The position numbers and the translations under genes are program-made. From RGIG3009 sp045578425 (lineage in GTDB: Bacteria > Bacillota > Clostridia > Oscillospirales > Acutalibacteraceae), in the NCBI GenBank assembly GCA_045578425.1, contig JAZNKF010000023.1, forward strand, positions 1 through 64,000: DNA of 64,000 bases. The letters are read 5' to 3'. The notes under the pieces are model-generated. The model had not been told where the DNA came from. It did not search any database and worked only from the letters and a program-made list of their open reading frames with translations. Each line of letters begins with the position of its first letter. Within the stretch, counting starts at the first letter, position 1. Of the stretch, positions 16,594 to 25,856 are shown in pieces.

Positions 16594-17243
16594 TGGGTCA
16601 TCTGGTAGTGCTGGATGGATTGGACGGCAGCGGAAAATCCACGCAACTTGCACGGTTGAACGAGTATTTTACCGCGCAAAACCGCGAGTATACACAAATC
16701 AGTTTTCCAGATTATGAGCAGCCTTCTTCCGCTTTGGTGCAAATGTATTTGCAGGGGGAATTTGGCAGTTCTGCCGATGCGGTTAATGCTTATGCCGCGT
16801 CCTCCTTTTATGCGGTGGACCGCTATGCCAGCTATAAAAAATTTTGGCAAAAAGAGTATGAGTCGGGAAAATTGATTTTAGCCGCACGATATACCACTTC
16901 CAATGCCATTCATCAAATGGGAAAATTACCTCGAAAAGAATGGGATGCCTATTTGGGGTGGCTTGAAGAATACGAGTATGAACTTCTTGGATTGCCGCGT
17001 CCCGACAAAGTGATTTTTTTGGATATGCCGCTGGAAATTTCGCAACGGTTACTTTCGTCACGCTATCAGGGTGAAGAAAGCAAAAAAGATATTCACGAAC
17101 GGGATTTAGCGTATTTAAAAACCTGCCGCGAAAGCGCGTTATATGCCGCCCAAAAATGGGGATGGGTTGTGGTTTCTTGCGGCGAAAACGGAGAACCGTT
17201 TCCGATGGATGTTATCAGTAATCGCCTGTATAAGGAGTTTTAA
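16593..17243 (+). CDS. tmk: thymidylate kinase
   Basis: 216 residues. P-loop GLDGSGKST is near residues 9-17. The DRY-type motif (VDRYASYKKFW) and AARYTTSN follow, and a LID region rich in Arg/Lys lies near 150-165. It phosphorylates dTMP to dTDP. The sequence is somewhat divergent from classical Tmk but all core motifs are there, and the overlap with thyX supports the assignment. Confidence 0.9.
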   Translation: MGHLVVLDGLDGSGKSTQLARLNEYFTAQNREYTQISFPDYEQPSSALVQMYLQGEFGSSADAVNAYAASSFYAVDRYASYKKFWQKEYESGKLILAARYTTSNAIHQMGKLPRKEWDAYLGWLEEYEYELLGLPRPDKVIFLDMPLEISQRLLSSRYQGEESKKDIHERDLAYLKTCRESALYAAQKWGWVVVSCGENGEPFPMDVISNRLYKEF

Positions 17244-17245
17244 AA

Positions 17246-17779
17246 ATGGTCGTTGTGTTCTTGGCACAAGGTTTTGAAGAAATAGAAGCATTAGCGACAG
17301 TAGATGTACTACGTCGTGCCGGTTTGGACGTTGTTACGGTTGGTATCGATGGTTTGTCCGTTACCGGATCGCATGGTATTACTGTCACGGCGGATACTAC
17401 CAACGTGCCGCCTGTCAGCCAAATCCAAGCGGTGGTTCTACCGGGCGGAATGCCGGGGGCCACCTATTTGGATGCATCGTCAAAAGTGGATATGTGTTTG
17501 CAACAAGTAGGCAATGAATGTTTGCTTTGTGCTATTTGCGCTGCACCGTTGGTACTCGGAAAACGCGGGTTACTCAGTGGTAAACGCGCCACGTGTTATC
17601 CGGGCTTTGAATCCTATTTGCATGGTGCTTTGATTACGGGTGGCACCGTTGAGACTGATGGAAACTGCATTACCGCCAAGGGCGCGGGTGTTGCGATTGA
17701 TTTTGCATTAGCTATCATAACGCGGTTGATTTCATCCAAAAAGGCTAAAGAGATAGGGGACACCATGCAATGCCATTAG
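17246..17779 (+). CDS. DJ-1/PfpI-family protein (YajL/ThiJ-like)
   Basis: 177 residues. The nucleophile elbow AICAAP places a reactive Cys at 98, and an acidic partner is in QGFEEIEA (Glu14 region), matching the Cys-Glu pair of DJ-1-like proteins. PGGMPGATYL is the usual glycine-rich loop. Such proteins are implicated in oxidative stress and glyoxal or glycation repair; which of these applies is uncertain. Two bases separate it from tmk, and it overlaps the next start by ten. Confidence 0.9.
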   Translation: MVVVFLAQGFEEIEALATVDVLRRAGLDVVTVGIDGLSVTGSHGITVTADTTNVPPVSQIQAVVLPGGMPGATYLDASSKVDMCLQQVGNECLLCAICAAPLVLGKRGLLSGKRATCYPGFESYLHGALITGGTVETDGNCITAKGAGVAIDFALAIITRLISSKKAKEIGDTMQCH

Positions 17780-18354
17780 AAGATATTCGGCGGTTAAAAA
17801 CCCGCTTGCGCGAACAGTATCGTGCTGTTCGCACCAATATGGAACCTGAATTTCGTCGGGATTGCGACCGCCGTATCGCCGAACGCGTGCGCGCTTTGTG
17901 GCAGTACCGCGATTGTCGGCAAATACTGGTTTATGTATCTACACCCATCGAAGTGGACACGTATCCCATTATCCATCAAGCGTTAGCAGATGGGAAGCGG
18001 GTAGCGGTGCCGCGTTGTGTCCCCGATACCCGTCAGATGGAATTTTATTATATTTCCTCATTGGAAGATTTAACACCGGGGACTTTTGGCGTTTTGGAAC
18101 CCCAACCGGAAAAAGAAAAATTAGTAACCGATTTTTCTCGTTCTTTATGTGTTGTTCCCGCGTTTTGTTATGATTTTAACGGATACCGTTTGGGCTATGG
18201 GAAAGGGTATTATGACCGTTTTTTGGCAGGCTACGAAGGGGATAGGATTGGCATTTGTTACAGTTCCTGTATTCGTAGAAGATTGCCTCACGGTCGTTTT
18301 GACCGTCCCGTACAACTGTTGATAACCGAAAACTTTATTCGCCGTACTATGTAA
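17770..18354 (+). CDS. 5-formyltetrahydrofolate cyclo-ligase
   Basis: 194 residues. ATP-dependent conversion of 5-formyl-THF to 5,10-methenyl-THF. The N-terminal RLKTRLREQYRAVR helix, YVSTPIEVDTYPII and the strongly conserved GYRLGYGKGYYDRFL near residue 145 are all present. It overlaps the DJ-1 gene by ten bases and shares an operon with thyX, which fits folate cofactor supply for dTMP synthesis. Confidence 0.95.
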   Translation: MPLEDIRRLKTRLREQYRAVRTNMEPEFRRDCDRRIAERVRALWQYRDCRQILVYVSTPIEVDTYPIIHQALADGKRVAVPRCVPDTRQMEFYYISSLEDLTPGTFGVLEPQPEKEKLVTDFSRSLCVVPAFCYDFNGYRLGYGKGYYDRFLAGYEGDRIGICYSSCIRRRLPHGRFDRPVQLLITENFIRRTM

Positions 18355-18369
18355 CACGGAGGTGTTTTT

Positions 18370-19704
18370 ATGCCAAGCGAAAACAAGCAGCCGACAATTG
18401 ATGAAATTTTAGATGAATTACAAGGTCTTTCGTCCAATACGGAAGAACCTTCTGTACCTGTGGCTAAAAAGCCGGTGTTTGAGTTGCATTTGAATTTGGA
18501 TGATGAATACGGAGCTCCCGAACCTGTAACCACGGCGGTGGCCGTTAAAGAACCTTCTACGCCACCAAAACCGGAACCCACGTCTATTGCCAAAACGGAA
18601 CCTTCGGTTCATTCGCAAAAATCCATTCGTCAATCGGAGCAAGAAGGTTGCTTGAAAGCTTTTTTATACGCGGCGTGCGTGTTTATACTTTCGGGTGTGC
18701 TGACGTACTTTATTGTGACAGGTGGCTTGGATTTTACGGGATTAAACCGCTCAGAACGTACCATCGATGTCACAATCGAAGAAACCGCCAAAACAAAAGA
18801 AATTGTACATATGCTCGAAGAAAAAGGGCTTATTGAACAACCGGCGGTGTTTCGGTTATATGTTTTGCTGACCGGAGCAGGAGATAACTGGAAAGCAGGA
18901 AATTATAGCGTATCGCCCAATATGGGATATAAATTACTTATGCGCACGCTGCAAGCGGCAAAAGAACGCGAAACGGTTTCTGTCCTGATTCCCGAAGGAT
19001 TTACCATTGATAAAATTGCCAAACGCTTGGAAAGCAATAAAGTGTGTACAGCGGCGGAATTTTACCGTGCGATCAATGAAGTGGATTACACCAAAGACTA
19101 TCCCTTCTTAAAAGAAGCTAAAAAATCTTCCAAGTATTCGTCGCGTGTGTATAAGTTAGAAGGATATTTGTTCCCGGATACGTATCAGTTTTACGTTGGT
19201 TGTTCCGGCGAAACAGTGGTACGCCGTATGCTGGATAATTTTAATACGCGTGTAGGTACCAATATTCGCTCTATTATGAGTGCCAAAGGTATTCAAATGG
19301 ACGATTTAATTGTGCTTGCATCGATTGTGCAAGGCGAAGCCGCCAATAAATCGGATATGCAAAAAGTAGCTCGTGTTTTGGATAATCGCTTAAAAAACAA
19401 AGAGCAATACCCCAAGCTGCAATGCGATTCCACCGGTGATTATATCAGTAAAATGTTATCCGGTAACAGTGCGCTTTCCGTATCCAACAAGGATTACGAC
19501 ACATATGAGTGCGACGGCTTGCCGGCAGGTCCTATCAACAACCCCGGTTTGACGGCAATTCAAGCGGTATTGTCACCGTCGGAAGATGTCAAGGATTGCT
19601 TTTATTTTGCCACGGATTACGATACCGGAAAAACCTATTTTTCCAAAACGTTTGCCGAACACGAAAAAATATGTCGACGTTACGGAATTGGTGCGTATGG
19701 ATAA
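18370..19704 (+). CDS. mltG: endolytic murein transglycosylase MltG (YceG-like)
   Basis: 444 residues. A long charged, Pro-rich cytoplasmic N-terminus (1-~95) is followed by one membrane helix (~96-118), a LysM-like region and the YceG domain with LEGYLFPDTYQF and ASIVQGEAANKSD. Glu323 in that last motif aligns with the catalytic Glu of E. coli MltG. It cuts nascent glycan strands and so sets where elongation ends. A GGAGG site supports the start. It overlaps the U32 gene, like the mltG-U32 neighbourhood known from Bacillus (yrrL-yrrNO). Confidence 0.95.
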   Translation: MPSENKQPTIDEILDELQGLSSNTEEPSVPVAKKPVFELHLNLDDEYGAPEPVTTAVAVKEPSTPPKPEPTSIAKTEPSVHSQKSIRQSEQEGCLKAFLYAACVFILSGVLTYFIVTGGLDFTGLNRSERTIDVTIEETAKTKEIVHMLEEKGLIEQPAVFRLYVLLTGAGDNWKAGNYSVSPNMGYKLLMRTLQAAKERETVSVLIPEGFTIDKIAKRLESNKVCTAAEFYRAINEVDYTKDYPFLKEAKKSSKYSSRVYKLEGYLFPDTYQFYVGCSGETVVRRMLDNFNTRVGTNIRSIMSAKGIQMDDLIVLASIVQGEAANKSDMQKVARVLDNRLKNKEQYPKLQCDSTGDYISKMLSGNSALSVSNKDYDTYECDGLPAGPINNPGLTAIQAVLSPSEDVKDCFYFATDYDTGKTYFSKTFAEHEKICRRYGIGAYG

Positions 19705-20932
19705 TGTGAAATTCCCGTTTCCTGAACTGTTGGCACCGGCGGGGGACGAAGAACGCTTGCATGCGGCATTGCTGTTTGGCGCGGATGCGGTATACTTGGC
19801 AGGCACCCATTTTGGTATGCGCAGTGCCCCTGCTAATTTTGATGAAGATGGACTGAGACGTGCTGCTGATTTGTGCCATTCGCGCGGTAAGAAAATGTAC
19901 GTTACGTGCAATACTTTGCCGCGAGAACAGGAATTAAATTTGTTACCCGATTATTTATCCTTTTTGGATGATATTGGTGTCGATGCGCTGATTATTGCCG
20001 ATTTGGGTGTTTTTGAATTAGCCAAACGCTATGCCCCTCATTGCGCGCGGCATGTTTCTACACAGTTTGGTGTGGTCAATTCTGCAACCGCACGTATGCT
20101 CTATGACTTGGGGGCTTCCCGCGTGGTGCTGGCACGGGAATTATCACTATCGGAAATCGCCGATATTCGTGCAAACACACCGTCTTCGTTGGAACTGGAA
20201 GCGTTCGTACACGGTGCGATGTGTATGTCATATTCCGGTCGTTGTATGCTTTCGGCATACTTGACCGGTCGCGATAGTAATCGCGGTGATTGTGCGCAAC
20301 CTTGCCGTTGGAAATACGAACTGATTGAGCCAAATCGCCCTGATTATACCTTCGCTGTTGAACAACACGACCGCGAAACGTTTTTGTTCAATGCCAACGA
20401 TTTATGTATGCTGGACCATATTCCGCTGTTGCATCGTGCCGGTATTTCCTCTTTCAAAATCGAAGGACGTGCCAAAGCTGCTTATTACGTAGCGGGTGTT
20501 ACCAATGCCTACCGCTTGGCACTGGATGGGTATAAGCAAAGTGGTTGCGAAGAGTCGTACACTCTTCCCGAATGGCTCCGACACGAGCCGTATACCGTCA
20601 GTCACCGTCCGTATAGCACGGGTTTCTATTTTGATGAGCCATCACAAAACACCGTATCCGGCGGGTATATTCGAGAATATCAAGCCGTTGCCGTGGTAAC
20701 GGGATATGCGGATGGTTGTTTGCTGTTATCACAACGTAATCGCTTTTTTGACGGGGATATGTTGGAAGCACTTATTCCGGGGCAACCACCTCTTTCGTTG
20801 ATTGCCAAAGGATTGCAAAACGGCGAGGGAGAACCTATTGCATCAGCTCCTCATGCAACAATGTCTTTGCGCCTACCGTTTGCCGAGTCGTTGCCTGAGG
20901 GTACCTATCTTCGCAAAAGAATCAAAGACTAA
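19697..20932 (+). CDS. U32-family protein (TrhP-like tRNA hydroxylation protein)
   Basis: 411 residues. It carries the U32 signature EAFVHGAMCMSYSGRCMLS followed by a Cys-rich stretch (GDCAQPCRWKY) that could ligate an iron-sulfur cluster. PELLAPAGDEERL at the N-terminus and SFKIEGRAK also match. U32 members once called collagenases include TrhP, which hydroxylates U34 of tRNAs, and the mltG-adjacent Bacillus homologues have that role, so tRNA modification is the best guess. The start at 19697 gives an eight-base overlap with mltG; a much longer frame inside mltG is rejected. Confidence 0.88.
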   Translation: MDNVKFPFPELLAPAGDEERLHAALLFGADAVYLAGTHFGMRSAPANFDEDGLRRAADLCHSRGKKMYVTCNTLPREQELNLLPDYLSFLDDIGVDALIIADLGVFELAKRYAPHCARHVSTQFGVVNSATARMLYDLGASRVVLARELSLSEIADIRANTPSSLELEAFVHGAMCMSYSGRCMLSAYLTGRDSNRGDCAQPCRWKYELIEPNRPDYTFAVEQHDRETFLFNANDLCMLDHIPLLHRAGISSFKIEGRAKAAYYVAGVTNAYRLALDGYKQSGCEESYTLPEWLRHEPYTVSHRPYSTGFYFDEPSQNTVSGGYIREYQAVAVVTGYADGCLLLSQRNRFFDGDMLEALIPGQPPLSLIAKGLQNGEGEPIASAPHATMSLRLPFAESLPEGTYLRKRIKD

Positions 20933-20935
20933 AAC

Positions 20936-20971
20936 AACCTCCGACAGGGAATACTTTCCTTGTCGGAGGTT
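20936..20971 (+). terminator. hairpin after the U32 gene that also carries the PBP ribosome site
   Basis: AACCTCCGACA (20936-20946) pairs with TGTCGGAGGTT (20961-20971), with further pairing inside. The T-run is short. The GGAGG in the 3' arm is also the Shine-Dalgarno site of the gene starting at 20978. Confidence 0.6.
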
Positions 20972-20977
20972 TTGTAT

Positions 20978-22591
20978 ATGAACAAAAGAACAATCGGTGT
21001 TTTAGCAGCATTACTATTTGCGTTCAGTGGTGTTACGGCAAAACTTTATCAGCTAAATACTACAACGTATTTGTCTGTTGTGGAAAATCAATCTACACTT
21101 AAAGTGACGGTCGCAACATCACGCGGTACGCTGTATGACTGTAATTTACAGCCGCTTACTAACCGTGAATCGGTGTATGCCGCTTCCGCTTCTGCTGTTC
21201 CTACGGCGATGGCAGTATTGTCCGAGTCTTTACCATCCAACGAATGGCAAGGCATCCAAGAAGAATTAAAAAGCGGGAAACCGGTGGTGTTCACTTCGAA
21301 AATTCCGCTGGTGCCGACAGCGGGTATACAACAATTTACAGTTCCTGCACGGTATGGCGAGGGACAACTGGCGGCTCATGTCATTGGATATGTCGGGGAT
21401 GATAATCATGGTGTTTGCGGTGCCGAATTGTTTTTCGATAATGAACTTTCAAAATCTTCGGGGAGCGTTACTGTCACGTATCGTACGGACGCTAGGGGCA
21501 ATGTTTCGGAATTAAAACCGATAAAAGTGGAAAACACGCTGTATCGTTCCCGTGCCGGTGTGGCGTTAACCATTGACAGTCGCATACAAAACATGGTGGA
21601 AACCATTGCCGGAGAAAAACTTTCTCAAGGAGCTGTCGTGGTGATGGAACCCGGCTCGGGTAATATTTTAGCCATGGCGAGTTTTCCGTCGTTTTCTCCT
21701 TTGGCCGTACCCGACTATTTGGAAGCAGAGGATTCTCCGCTGTTTAATCGTGCTGTTGCGGCATATAATTGCGGTTCGGTGTTCAAGACCGTTTCCGCTA
21801 TGGCAGCGTTGGAAGCGGGAATACCGCTTACACGACAGTTTTTATGTAACGGCATGTTGCCGGTGGGGAGTAATCGCATTAAATGCCACCAAATATTAGG
21901 ACATGGCTCTTTAACGCTTACAGAAGCATACGCGCAATCCTGTAACCCGTATTTTATCCAATTGATTCAAGAAGTTGGTAGCGAAATGTTGTACCGCATG
22001 GCGTGCGTTTTGGGGTTTGATAGTCCGTTGTTACCTGCCGTGAATTTTTCCACCGCCCGTGCCCAGTTTCCAACCTTGCAAGAACTGTCGCAACCCACGG
22101 TACTGGCTAACGTTTCTTTTGGTCAGGGTGATTTGTTGGCAACGCCGCTGCATATCGCGCAAATGACGGCGAGTGTGGTTAATGGCGGAAAATTTTATCG
22201 ACCAAACTTATATGCCGGTAGTGTCAATGTTTCGGGAAAAGTTACCGAAACCGTAATAGACCCACCAACACCGGTTTGTTCACAAAAAACGGCGGATACC
22301 ATTAAAGAAATGATGATAAAAGTAGTCGCAGAAGGTTCCGGTGCTTCGGCAATGCCTTTGGTGGGCGGAGCCGGAGGGAAAACCGGTACGGCGGAGACCG
22401 GTTGGGTTGGTAAAGACGGAAAGACCATGATACAAAGTTGGTTTACGGGTTTTTATCCGGCTCGGTCGCCAAAATACGTGATTACCGTGTTGGCAGAAGA
22501 CAGTGGACGTACCGGTGAGGCGGCGGCACCGGTTTTTGCCGATATCTGCAACTATCTGTACCGCATGGGGTATTTGGAGGAAAACACTTGA
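20978..22591 (+). CDS. class B penicillin-binding protein (peptidoglycan transpeptidase)
   Basis: 537 residues. An N-terminal membrane anchor (~5-22) precedes a short pedestal domain and a transpeptidase domain with S267VFK270, S321CN and K468TG. These are the three active-site motifs of beta-lactam-binding D,D-transpeptidases. The closest types are FtsI/SpoVD/PbpA; no PASTA repeats are seen at the C-terminus, and which septal or sporulation role it has is open. The ATG at 20978 uses the GGAGG inside the upstream hairpin. Its stop overlaps the -35 box of the alaS promoter. Confidence 0.92.
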   Translation: MNKRTIGVLAALLFAFSGVTAKLYQLNTTTYLSVVENQSTLKVTVATSRGTLYDCNLQPLTNRESVYAASASAVPTAMAVLSESLPSNEWQGIQEELKSGKPVVFTSKIPLVPTAGIQQFTVPARYGEGQLAAHVIGYVGDDNHGVCGAELFFDNELSKSSGSVTVTYRTDARGNVSELKPIKVENTLYRSRAGVALTIDSRIQNMVETIAGEKLSQGAVVVMEPGSGNILAMASFPSFSPLAVPDYLEAEDSPLFNRAVAAYNCGSVFKTVSAMAALEAGIPLTRQFLCNGMLPVGSNRIKCHQILGHGSLTLTEAYAQSCNPYFIQLIQEVGSEMLYRMACVLGFDSPLLPAVNFSTARAQFPTLQELSQPTVLANVSFGQGDLLATPLHIAQMTASVVNGGKFYRPNLYAGSVNVSGKVTETVIDPPTPVCSQKTADTIKEMMIKVVAEGSGASAMPLVGGAGGKTGTAETGWVGKDGKTMIQSWFTGFYPARSPKYVITVLAEDSGRTGEAAAPVFADICNYLYRMGYLEENT

Positions 22592-22615
22592 CAAAAAGTG
22601 TAAAAAAAGGTATAC
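22588..22615 (+). promoter_or_regulatory. promoter of the alaS T-box transcript
   Basis: TTGACA at 22588-22593 and TATACT at 22610-22615, 16-base spacer. The -35 box contains the stop codon of the PBP gene. Confidence 0.75.
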
Positions 22616-22621
22616 TCATTT

Positions 22622-22860
22622 CGTTAAAGCGCTGAAGGAACTAACCGTATTTTCAAGGTATACAGAGAAGTTTGCTACGTTTTTGCGTGCTGTGAGGCAA
22701 ACTGCCGGCGTTATACGGGTGCCATTCCGGAGCTCCCGCCCGAAATAAGGGCGGCGTATGCCTGCGTTAAAGGTAATCAAGTGGCGTTGCTTTTGGTAAC
22801 GCAATTTGGGTGGTACCACGGATTCTCCGTCCCAAACATGGGGCGGAGCTATTTTTTTAG
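22622..22860 (+). promoter_or_regulatory. alanine T-box riboswitch controlling alaS
   Basis: The T-box sequence TGGGTGGTACCACGG lies at 22807-22821. It is followed by a terminator, CTCCGTCCC (22825-22833) with GGGGCGGAG (22840-22848), and seven Ts. Stem I can be drawn with GGAA/TTCC and ACCGTAT/ATACGGGT flanking an internal loop that exposes GCC at 22721-22723, an alanine codon followed by a purine. The bulge UGGU fits tRNA-Ala, whose discriminator base is A. Uncharged tRNA-Ala should favour the antiterminator and raise alaS expression. Confidence 0.93.
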
Positions 22861-22876
22861 AAAGGATGTTTTTGGT

Positions 22877-25507
22877 ATGCAATGGACAGGTCTTAACGAA
22901 CTGCGGGAAAAATATTTGAGCTTTTTTGAAAGTAAGGGGCATCTGCGTTTGCCGAGTTTCCCGTTAGTACCTAAGGGCGATGCATCCTTGTTGTTAATCA
23001 ACTCGGGCATGGCTCCGATGAAAAAGTATTTTACGGGAGAAGTAACACCGCCGCGCAAACGGGTGACAACCTGCCAAAAATGTATTCGTACGCCCGATAT
23101 TGAACGGGTGGGTAAAACCGCGCGTCACGGCACCTATTTTGAAATGCTGGGCAATTTTAGCTTTGGTGATTATTTCAAGCATGAAGCTACAGCGTGGGCA
23201 TGGGAATTTTGTACCCAAGTGTTGGAAATGCCGGCAGAACGTATTTATGTTTCCATTTACGAAAACGATGACGAGGCTTTTGAAATTTGGACCAAAGAAG
23301 TTGGTGTATCCCCTGACCACATTGTTCGTTTAGGCAAAGAAGATAACTTTTGGGAACATGGCTCCGGTCCGTGCGGTCCTTGCTCGGAACTGTATTTTGA
23401 CCGCGGGGAAGAATATGGTTGCGGTTCACCTGACTGCGCCGTTGGATGCGATTGTGACCGCTTTGTAGAGTTTTGGAATAATGTGTTTACACAATTTGAT
23501 AACGACGGTAACGGCAACTATACACCGCTTGACCATCCCAATATCGACACCGGTATGGGCTTGGAACGTTTAGCGTGCATCATGCAAGGCGTTGCTAACT
23601 TGTTTGAAGTGGATACCGTGCAAAATATTATGAAACATATCAGCCGTATTGCCAATGTCAATTACGGTGAGAGCGAACGTACTGACGTTTCGTTGCGTGT
23701 CATTACCGACCATATTCGTTCTACTACTTTCATGATTGGTGATAGTGTTTTACCGTCCAATGAAGGACGCGGATACGTGTTGCGCCGTTTGTTGCGTCGT
23801 GCGGCACGACACGGTCGTTTAATAGGTATTCACCGTCCGTTCTTGTATGAAGTATGCGAAACGGTTATTCATGAAAACCTGTCGGCTTATCCGGAACTGA
23901 ATGATAAAAAAGACTTTATCGTTAAGGTGATTCGTAACGAGGAAGAAGCGTTTGAAAAAACCATTGACAGCGGTTTGGCACTGTTGGAAGAATGCTTGTC
24001 TTCTGTCAAAAATAATGTGCTTTCGGGCGAAGTGGCGTTCAAATTGTACGACACCTACGGTTTCCCGATTGACCTTACCAAAGACATTTTGGAAGAACGC
24101 GGTGTCGCGGTAGACGAAGAAGCGTTCAATGTGCTCATGGCAGAACAACGTGCACGCGCGCGTGCGGCACGAAAAGATGCAGGTGCCGATGCCTGGAAAG
24201 GCAATGCCGGTATTGCCGAGCAACTTACCGCCGGTGAGTTTGTGGGTTATGCACAGCTTTCTTCGCCCGCAACCGTTACCGCGATGGTTTGCGGTAATGA
24301 AACGGTAACGGTACTCAATGAGGGCGAAAAAGCGGTTTTGGTACTGGATACCACGCCGTTTTACGGTGAGAGCGGTGGACAAGTAGGGGACGTTGGTGTC
24401 ATCGAAACCGATACCGCTCGTTTTGAAGTGACCGATACGCAAAAAACCGCTAACGGTGCCATTTTGCACGTGGGTGTTTTAACAAGCGGTGAAATGTCAG
24501 TTGGTATGTCGGTGACGGCATCGGTTGATGCAGAAAATCGCGCTGCAGTGGTACGTAATCATTCGGCGGCTCACTTGTTGCAAGCCGCTCTTCGTACGGT
24601 GCTTGGAAATCATGTCGAACAAGCGGGACAACTGGTCAATGCTGAGCGTGTTCGTTTTGACTTTACCCATTTTTCGGCGCTTACGGGTGACGAACTAGCA
24701 CAAGTAGAGACCTTGGTTAATCAATGGATTTTAGGCGGTAACAAAATCGAAATTTCCGAAATGTCAATTGACGAAGCGCGTAAACAAGGTGCCATGGCAT
24801 TGTTCGGAGAAAAATATGGCGATGTAGTGCGTGTTGTAAAAATGGGCAATGTATCCATGGAACTGTGCGGCGGTACACATGCCGATAACACCGCCAAAGT
24901 TGGCTTGTTCCGTATTATATCCGAAACGTCGGTGGCAGCAGGTGTTCGCCGTATTGAAGCGGTAACGGGTAACGGGGTTTTGGCTTTGCTCAACGGTTAT
25001 CGCGATGAACTTGTCAAAGCAGCCGAAACCATGAAAGCAAACGGTCCCGATGACGTTGCACGTCGTGCAGCACAATTACAAACAGAACTCAAAGACTGTC
25101 AACGCGAATTGCAAACCGTGCGCGCCGGACAAGCCGCTAACCAGGTAAAAGAATTGTTTAATACTGCGATTGATTGCAACGGTATACAATTAGTATCTGC
25201 CGTACTCAAAAACGTCGGCGGTGATGAACTCAAAACACTGTGTGACAGCAGCAAAGATTTCGCACCGGAAAAAGCCGTTGTGGTTTTGGCGGGTGTGTTC
25301 GAAGAAAAAGGAACCGTCACCTTTGTTTGCTATTGCACCAAAGGTGCTGTCGCGGCCGGAGTCAACGCCGGTAACATTGTGCGTCAAGTAGCAACCGTTT
25401 GCGGCGGTAAAGGCGGTGGCAAGCCCGACATGGCAATGGCAGGCGGCAAAGATATTAGCAAAGTAACAGAAGCTTTGGCAATTTTGCCGTCAATTATCGG
25501 ACAATAA
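22877..25507 (+). CDS. alaS: alanyl-tRNA synthetase
   Basis: 876 residues, normal length. Class II catalytic core with LRLPSFPLVPKGDASLLLINSGM and VTTCQKCIRTPDIERVG. The editing domain has NHSAAHLLQAAL and CGGTHADNTAKVG zinc/His motifs, and the C-terminal oligomerisation/C-Ala domain is Gly-rich (GGKGGGKPDMAMAGG). It charges tRNA-Ala and clears Ser/Gly mischarges. AGAAAGGA precedes the ATG at 22877; upstream in-frame codons belong to the T-box. Confidence 0.98.
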   Translation: MQWTGLNELREKYLSFFESKGHLRLPSFPLVPKGDASLLLINSGMAPMKKYFTGEVTPPRKRVTTCQKCIRTPDIERVGKTARHGTYFEMLGNFSFGDYFKHEATAWAWEFCTQVLEMPAERIYVSIYENDDEAFEIWTKEVGVSPDHIVRLGKEDNFWEHGSGPCGPCSELYFDRGEEYGCGSPDCAVGCDCDRFVEFWNNVFTQFDNDGNGNYTPLDHPNIDTGMGLERLACIMQGVANLFEVDTVQNIMKHISRIANVNYGESERTDVSLRVITDHIRSTTFMIGDSVLPSNEGRGYVLRRLLRRAARHGRLIGIHRPFLYEVCETVIHENLSAYPELNDKKDFIVKVIRNEEEAFEKTIDSGLALLEECLSSVKNNVLSGEVAFKLYDTYGFPIDLTKDILEERGVAVDEEAFNVLMAEQRARARAARKDAGADAWKGNAGIAEQLTAGEFVGYAQLSSPATVTAMVCGNETVTVLNEGEKAVLVLDTTPFYGESGGQVGDVGVIETDTARFEVTDTQKTANGAILHVGVLTSGEMSVGMSVTASVDAENRAAVVRNHSAAHLLQAALRTVLGNHVEQAGQLVNAERVRFDFTHFSALTGDELAQVETLVNQWILGGNKIEISEMSIDEARKQGAMALFGEKYGDVVRVVKMGNVSMELCGGTHADNTAKVGLFRIISETSVAAGVRRIEAVTGNGVLALLNGYRDELVKAAETMKANGPDDVARRAAQLQTELKDCQRELQTVRAGQAANQVKELFNTAIDCNGIQLVSAVLKNVGGDELKTLCDSSKDFAPEKAVVVLAGVFEEKGTVTFVCYCTKGAVAAGVNAGNIVRQVATVCGGKGGGKPDMAMAGGKDISKVTEALAILPSIIGQ

Positions 25508-25519
25508 GGAGTGCTTACT

Positions 25520-25852
25520 ATGGATTGTATTTTTTGTAAAATCATTGCAGGAGAAATCCCTTCCCAAAAATTATACGAAGACGATACGGTGTTGGCGTTT
25601 TATGATATTCAACCTGCGGCACCGGTGCATTTTTTGGTAATTCCCAAACAACACATAGCGGATTGCGGCCAAATCACAGCGGAAAACAGCGGATTAGTAG
25701 CACACATTTTTGAGGTGATTGCCAAATTGACTGCCGAAATGAATCTTACGGATTATCGTGTGGTGAATAATAAAGGAATCGGCGCGGGACAAACGGTCTT
25801 CCATTTGCATTTCCATGTTTTAGGCGGAAAAACCTTGGAAGGAATGTGTTAA
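25520..25852 (+). CDS. hinT: HIT-family nucleotide hydrolase (HinT-like)
   Basis: 110 residues. CIFCKIIAGEIPS at the N-terminus and the histidine triad HLHFHVLGG at the C-terminus define the HinT branch, which hydrolyses purine nucleoside phosphoramidates and aminoacyl-adenylates. Placement right after alaS makes scavenging of alanyl-AMP thinkable but not shown. AAGGAG supports the ATG at 25520. Confidence 0.94.
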   Translation: MDCIFCKIIAGEIPSQKLYEDDTVLAFYDIQPAAPVHFLVIPKQHIADCGQITAENSGLVAHIFEVIAKLTAEMNLTDYRVVNNKGIGAGQTVFHLHFHVLGGKTLEGMC

Positions 25853-25856
25853 GCGC

